A DNA stretch of 64,000 bases from Haloferula sp. BvORR071 (GTDB lineage: Bacteria; Verrucomicrobiota; Verrucomicrobiia; Verrucomicrobiales; Akkermansiaceae): assembly GCF_000739615.1 (NCBI RefSeq), contig NZ_BATP01000056.1, positions 1 to 64,000 on the forward strand. Direction: 5' to 3'. The translations under genes and the position numbers were made by a program. This document shows positions 59,840 through 64,000 of the stretch, one piece after another. The notes beneath the pieces were generated by a model. It had not been told where the DNA came from. It searched no databases and saw only the letters and a list, made by a program, of their open reading frames with translations. Each line of letters starts with the position of its first letter. The first letter of the stretch is position 1.

Positions 59840-61099
59840 TTATCTCTTCCTGACCTCCCAATCCCTCTTCCTCTCCTCTGCCCTCCGCCTGATCTCGGCA
59901 TCTGAAATCTCTTCAACCACCGCCTCCCAATCTCCGCCCTTCTTCAGTGTCTCCTGCGCCAGGGCGGCGTATCCCTCATCCCTCTGCCAACTCCCTTCCG
60001 GCAGGCTCTCCAGCCATGCCCGGCCCGCTTCGGGATCTTTCGTGAGCTTCGGCAGGATCGCATCCGCGAAATAGCCTCCTACTTCCTCGCGATGCGGCAG
60101 CGTCAGCGCCCACTGCGCCAGTTCCTCCGGCTCGCCTTTCATCAACTGCGAGCTGAAGTACTCCGCTCCGCCATTGTCCCGCAGGGTCTGCCACTGGCCT
60201 CCCTCGATCGCGCGATCGACCGCGAATCTGATTCCCGGCAATTGCTTGCCCACTTGATTCAGAAGCAAGCGCGCCGCCTGCGCCCGGTCCGCCGTCGGTA
60301 TCTTCTCCCATTCAGCGCCGATCGTTGCAGGATCTTGGTAGCGCAGGCCACTGGCCCAACCGGTCATCGCATGTAGGCGTTCCGTCCCCGCGGGCAAATC
60401 CAGCCAGCCATCGACCCGCACGCGGTCTTCGGGCAACAGCGGTGCACTCAGCCAAGCCTGCCGCAGGTGCATTTCCATCTCCTCCTCGCTGGCGTCGATC
60501 CGCAGCACCTTCTCCTTCAGCTTGTTTGCGGCTTCATCGCTGTCCACATCCTCGAACAGGAAGCCCGCCGCATCCCTCCGCAGCCGCGGCGGCATCTCCC
60601 CGAGCACCGCTATCATCGCATCGGGATCCTTCAGCGCGACCATCTGTGCCCAGCGTGTGGTCAGCTCCATCGATCCCAGGCCCAGCTTTCTCAGCGCGGT
60701 CCACGATTCCCGGGGATTCGCCATGAAGGCCTCGTCGAAGGCCCCGCTCGAATTGAGGAATCCTTCCTCCTTGGCTGCCGTCAGAGCACCTTCGATATCC
60801 ACCATTGCCCACGCCTTGAGCAGTCGCCACTGGATGTCAGCGCGGCGTGAGGCACTCATCGTCTCCTCGGCGAGGTCGTCCCAAGCCTGGCGATATTCAT
60901 CGGCCCGGGTCTTCCCGCCGCCTCGCGCGGCGCTGCGGTTAGCGGCCTCTGCTCCGGTATTCGTAGTACTTCGTGCCGGCCCCTTGCCTGGGACTTCCGT
61001 CTTCGTTCCGCCGCGCGATGCCAACGCAGCCAAGCCCAGGCCGGCCAGCAAAGCCAGCACGTGGGTGAAAACCCGGGGCAGATGCGAACTCGTCTTCAT
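59840..61099 (-). CDS. Membrane-anchored helical-repeat protein, family member 4
   Basis: The 419-aa protein has an N-terminal anchor (FTHVLALLAGLGLAALASRG), a linker and an all-helical body with the family repeat: ELAQWALTLPHREEVGGYFA, LTKDPEAGRAWLESLPEGSW, VDGWLDLPAGTERLHAMTGW. Its start overlaps the stop of the upstream paralogue by 4 nt (ATGA on the minus strand), so the two are translationally coupled. No catalytic residues are seen. Role unknown. Confidence 0.72.
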   Translation of the reverse strand: MKTSSHLPRVFTHVLALLAGLGLAALASRGGTKTEVPGKGPARSTTNTGAEAANRSAARGGGKTRADEYRQAWDDLAEETMSASRRADIQWRLLKAWAMVDIEGALTAAKEEGFLNSSGAFDEAFMANPRESWTALRKLGLGSMELTTRWAQMVALKDPDAMIAVLGEMPPRLRRDAAGFLFEDVDSDEAANKLKEKVLRIDASEEEMEMHLRQAWLSAPLLPEDRVRVDGWLDLPAGTERLHAMTGWASGLRYQDPATIGAEWEKIPTADRAQAARLLLNQVGKQLPGIRFAVDRAIEGGQWQTLRDNGGAEYFSSQLMKGEPEELAQWALTLPHREEVGGYFADAILPKLTKDPEAGRAWLESLPEGSWQRDEGYAALAQETLKKGGDWEAVVEEISDAEIRRRAEERKRDWEVRKR

Positions 61100-62595
61100 G
61101 GCTGCGAAGGGGAGGGGATTCGTTGCTTCAATTCCGCATCCGTGATCTGCGCGCGCAGGCTCTCAGCCAAGTCCGGATACCTCCCCGCGACCACGCGTGC
61201 CAAACTGAACAGGGCCATCTCGCGATCGATCCCCGGTGGCAACGCCTGCACCCAAGTAGTGTAGTTTTCGCGCTCTTCCTCATCGTTCTGCCAACTGCGG
61301 CGGTTCCAAGCATCCAGCCGTGCCTCCCGATCCGCCTCTGTATCCGCGGGCACCTGCTGCAGCAGTTCCAGAAAGCGGTCGGGCTCCGCGTGGTCGAACT
61401 CCCGGAGCGCGGTGTGCAGTACCCGCGCGTTGCGTTCAGCCGCCGGCAAGTCCGCCAGCAAGATCATCGCTCCGGCGGGATCTTCACCCACCAGCCGCTC
61501 GAAGACGCGATCCCGCAGCGCTTCCGGACTGGCCGCCGCCAGCTCCGGCGTGGCCGCCCGCACTGCCTCCAGAACTTCCTGCGCCGTCGCCTCGCCACGG
61601 CGGAAGGCGCGCGGCCAATCGTGGTCATTGCCCAGCACCTGATCCACATCATGCCGGCAGATCTCCGCGCGTGACTGCGCGTCGTCCTGCTTGCCGGCAT
61701 AGGCTAGCCGCTCCTCCAGGCTCAGCGTGGTGTCACTCGCCAAGGTCTCCTGGAGTTTCGGATTGGTCCGGATGCCCTCACGGAATTCAGCGGGTAAACT
61801 CTCGTCCGCCATCAGCTCCCGCAACCACTCGGCGCGGGGCTTTCCGGGATTGAAGTAGGTCAGAAGTCCCGGCTTGTTCTCCGCCGCCGCCAGCTTCGCG
61901 AACTCGGCGCGACGTTCCGCCGGCCAAGTCTGGTAGAGGCTACCGATAAACTCATTCCAGCTCTCCTTGCTCGCGCTCGACTTCACCTTCGCGATCAAGT
62001 CCAGATCCGCTTCAAGCGCCACGACACGGGCGAAGCTGTTCGCCACGCTCCGTCCCATGCCGGTCTTCTCTGCGCTCGCCAGCATCGGCAGCAGCGCGGC
62101 GGCGCCTTTTGCTTTCAACTGCAACTCAACCGCTTTCCAAAACTGCTGCCGCACCATCGTGCCGGTCGGGCCGTCCAGCGACTTCGCCCATTGGAAGAAC
62201 TCCTCCGGATCCTTCCCCAGCCAGTGATAAATCAAGGCCACCGCCTCCGGGGAGTCCGGTCGATCTCCAGCCGGCTCGACCACATATGACAGCGCCAGCG
62301 TATCCAGCGCCGCCGCGATGTCCGCCGGGGGGCTCATCGACCCGATCCGCTTCATCGCCTCTGTCCTCGCTTCCTGCTTCAGCCCGGGCACGAAGGTCTC
62401 ATCCGCCGCAGCCTTCGCCGCAGCCAAAACCTTTGCCGCTCCCGCTGAAAGCTCATTCCTCCGCTCTGCCCCGGAGACTTGCGATTCCGGGGCGGGTTTC
62501 CTGTCGCCATCGCTCGTCCCGCCGGCTTGGTAGATCGCCCAACCCGCACCCAGCGCCAGAGCGTGGGTCAAGATGTTACGGAGAGGATGGCTCAT
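61096..62595 (-). CDS. Membrane-anchored helical-repeat protein, family member 5
   Basis: The 499-aa protein starts with an anchor (NILTHALALGAGWAIYQAGG) almost identical in design to member 4. The repeat is visible in EEFFQWAKSLDGPTGTMVRQ, FLELLQQVPADTEADREARL and YTTWVQALPPGIDREMALFS. The body is alpha-helical and acidic. It is the first gene of the coupled pair with 59840-61099. The upstream spacer of 116 bp should hold their promoter, divergent from the secreted unknown protein. Confidence 0.72.
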   Translation of the reverse strand: MSHPLRNILTHALALGAGWAIYQAGGTSDGDRKPAPESQVSGAERRNELSAGAAKVLAAAKAAADETFVPGLKQEARTEAMKRIGSMSPPADIAAALDTLALSYVVEPAGDRPDSPEAVALIYHWLGKDPEEFFQWAKSLDGPTGTMVRQQFWKAVELQLKAKGAAALLPMLASAEKTGMGRSVANSFARVVALEADLDLIAKVKSSASKESWNEFIGSLYQTWPAERRAEFAKLAAAENKPGLLTYFNPGKPRAEWLRELMADESLPAEFREGIRTNPKLQETLASDTTLSLEERLAYAGKQDDAQSRAEICRHDVDQVLGNDHDWPRAFRRGEATAQEVLEAVRAATPELAAASPEALRDRVFERLVGEDPAGAMILLADLPAAERNARVLHTALREFDHAEPDRFLELLQQVPADTEADREARLDAWNRRSWQNDEEERENYTTWVQALPPGIDREMALFSLARVVAGRYPDLAESLRAQITDAELKQRIPSPSQP

Positions 62596-62711
62596 CCCAA
62601 TCCCCTAACAGGCCGCGCGCCGTCCGGGGAAGAGAAGATTGAAGACTTCATCTCTTCTTCACAGACCTGCTCTAAGATTTGCACTTGGTGACTGGTAATT
62701 CTCATCACGCC

Positions 62712-63929
62712 ATGTTCGCTCGCTTTCTTTTCCCTTTTCTGGCGCTTCCCCTCTTCGCGGAGGAGGCTGCGCCAGCCCAATCGATCAGCCACTGGCAAAA
62801 CCCTGCCGGCACCGTCACCGTCACCTGCTCCGACTCGAAGGTCGAAACCCTCATCCAAGACCAAAAGCGCGAGCTCGATCACCAATGCTGGCTCGTCAAT
62901 GGCCAGCCCGTTGTCTGGAACACCGTTCCCGCTATCGACCGCGAGATGCACTTCATCGGCTTCCCGCTCGCCGCCGGGGACCAGAGCTACTGGCTGGACG
63001 ACCGCTTCCTCGTCTTCACCACCGCCGCGGCATCGAGCGCTGCCGGGCAGGAAAGCGTCGCCGTCATCGATAGCCAGACCCGCGAGGTCCTCGTCTCCAA
63101 CTACGTCGCCAGTTGCAGCACCGCTCCCGATCGCAAGAGCTGGGCCGCCATCGCCTACCGCTCCGCGCCCCGCCGGGAAAGCCGCACCGGCAAGGAAATG
63201 GACACCCTCTACCTGATCGAGCCCGCCGCCATGGCCCGCGATCTCGCGAAGGTCGTTGCTTACTCGAGCCCCTCGGCCCACATCCCCGCCGTCCAGCTCT
63301 ACTCCCTGGCGATGACCAAGCCGCTCTGGACGCCCGATGGCAAAAACATCCTGCTCATCCTCTGCAAGCCCGATGGAGCGATGCAAGCGGCCCGCATCGA
63401 CGTCGCGGCACGCAGCATCGCCAGGCTCATCCCATTGTCCTCGCTCCAGGCCAGCTACGAGGACCGCACCGCCTACGACATCACCGCGGAGATCGACGCC
63501 CGCTACCAGCCAGCCCTTCGAGCCGTGCGGGAGCAGCTCCTGCTGCCCGGTCCCGCGCCGCTCATCGAAGAAATTTGGCCGGCGATTTACAATCCCACGG
63601 ACTCCAGCCCGCGTCGCGACGGAGGACCGCCTGAACCGGAGATCTACGAGGACAGCGCCAAATTCATCGCCCACTTCCACCAGCGCAAGGATCCCGGCTT
63701 CATCACCGCGAACGATGCCAGCGCAAACCTGCAATGGCGTGCCGAGCACGTGATTATCATCAATGCGGATCTCGTCTCCGTCTCCATGTCGGAAGGCCAC
63801 ATCGACGTCACCGGCATCTATCAGCGCAACCACAGCGGCAAGTCCTGGGACCTCATCGCCGAGCAAGGCGGCAAATTCCGCGACCGCAGCCTCAAGGATC
63901 TCCCGCAGGAAGCCCAGCCAGCCAAGTAG
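62712..63929 (+). CDS. Secreted beta-propeller-like protein of unknown function
   Basis: The start at ATG 62712 (MFARFLFPFLALPLFAEEAA) gives a signal peptide cleaved after about residue 16 and 405 aa; the upstream in-frame TTG is not preferred. The body contains strand-rich segments with WLDDRFLVFTT, TLYLIEPAAM, LWTPDGKNILLILCKPDG, and a late domain with NADLVSVSMSEGHIDVTGIY. PDGKNILL recalls WD40/TolB-like propeller repeats, but too few are clear to call the family. Probably periplasmic. Divergent from the helical-repeat pair. Confidence 0.65.
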   Translation: MFARFLFPFLALPLFAEEAAPAQSISHWQNPAGTVTVTCSDSKVETLIQDQKRELDHQCWLVNGQPVVWNTVPAIDREMHFIGFPLAAGDQSYWLDDRFLVFTTAAASSAAGQESVAVIDSQTREVLVSNYVASCSTAPDRKSWAAIAYRSAPRRESRTGKEMDTLYLIEPAAMARDLAKVVAYSSPSAHIPAVQLYSLAMTKPLWTPDGKNILLILCKPDGAMQAARIDVAARSIARLIPLSSLQASYEDRTAYDITAEIDARYQPALRAVREQLLLPGPAPLIEEIWPAIYNPTDSSPRRDGGPPEPEIYEDSAKFIAHFHQRKDPGFITANDASANLQWRAEHVIIINADLVSVSMSEGHIDVTGIYQRNHSGKSWDLIAEQGGKFRDRSLKDLPQEAQPAK

Positions 63930-63957
63930 CGAAACTAACCTTCGTGTTGCCCCATGC

Positions 63958-64000
63958 CCGCGGCGCAGCCGCCTTCGGACTGCTGGGATCATTCACAGCT
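63958..64000. repeat. Dispersed repeat family A, truncated by the window edge
   Basis: ccgcggcgcagccgcctt matches the start of the family A unit found at 121, 10954 and 29981. The window ends before the rest can be seen. Confidence 0.6.

Overview
This is a GC-rich bacterial chromosome segment that most resembles a free-living member of the Verrucomicrobiota (Luteolibacter/Haloferula-like). I infer this from gene content, not from a marker phylogeny. The pointers are very large proteins built from autotransporter-associated beta-strand repeats, an ECF sigma/FecR pair ahead of one of them, secreted FG-GAP proteins, a recurrent family of membrane-anchored helical-repeat proteins, and many families of dispersed intergenic repeats. 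Housekeeping anchors are dnaG and rpoD (53.3-57.4 kb), arranged as the remnant of a macromolecular-synthesis operon. Almost every gene has strong third-position GC.

Layout: (1) 0.5-5.2 kb: a Ser/Thr kinase fused to a Gly-rich pentapeptide-repeat region, then two divergent Tat-exported metallophosphoesterases. (2) 5.3-10.8 kb: ECF sigma factor, FecR-type membrane regulator and a beta-strand-repeat surface protein. (3) 11.2-16.4 kb: a secreted unknown, a frameshifted DUF695 gene, and a sugar catabolic locus (FadR/GntR repressor, divergent RbsD/FucU mutarotase, ketose-epimerase-like TIM barrel, Zn dehydrogenase). (4) 16.4-23.3 kb: a tandem duplication of an 847-aa FG-GAP gene with its flanking repeats, then gluconokinase. 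(5) 23.3-26.7 kb: an AT-richer island bounded by an 18-bp inverted repeat, with a decayed IS1182-like transposase end, a MITE-like palindrome and two unknown exported proteins. (6) 26.7-31.3 kb: two helical-repeat paralogues, a 241-bp tandem repeat and a small membrane protein. (7) 31.3-38.4 kb: FabG, acyl carrier protein, LPG-synthase-like membrane protein, patatin lipase, then methyltransferase, FAD oxidoreductase and type III polyketide synthase; this is a likely pathway for a phenolic or pyrone lipid. (8) 38.5-49.4 kb: a 2299-aa beta-strand-repeat protein, a TPR protein, another helical-repeat paralogue and a Sel1-repeat protein. (9) 49.8-52.3 kb: a nitric-oxide defence locus in which flavohaemoglobin, a Crp/Fnr regulator and a truncated haemoglobin share identical half-site palindromes. 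(10) 52.4-63.9 kb: an unknown protein, rpoD, dnaG, a 57-aa ORF, GNAT and TPR proteins, two more helical-repeat paralogues and a secreted unknown.

The systems most worth following are the type III PKS lipid locus, the haemoglobin regulon with its TTGAC-N4-GTCAA sites, the five-member helical-repeat family, and the inverted-repeat-bounded island with its unclassified exported protein pair. Function assignments come from motifs read by eye; no database search was possible.
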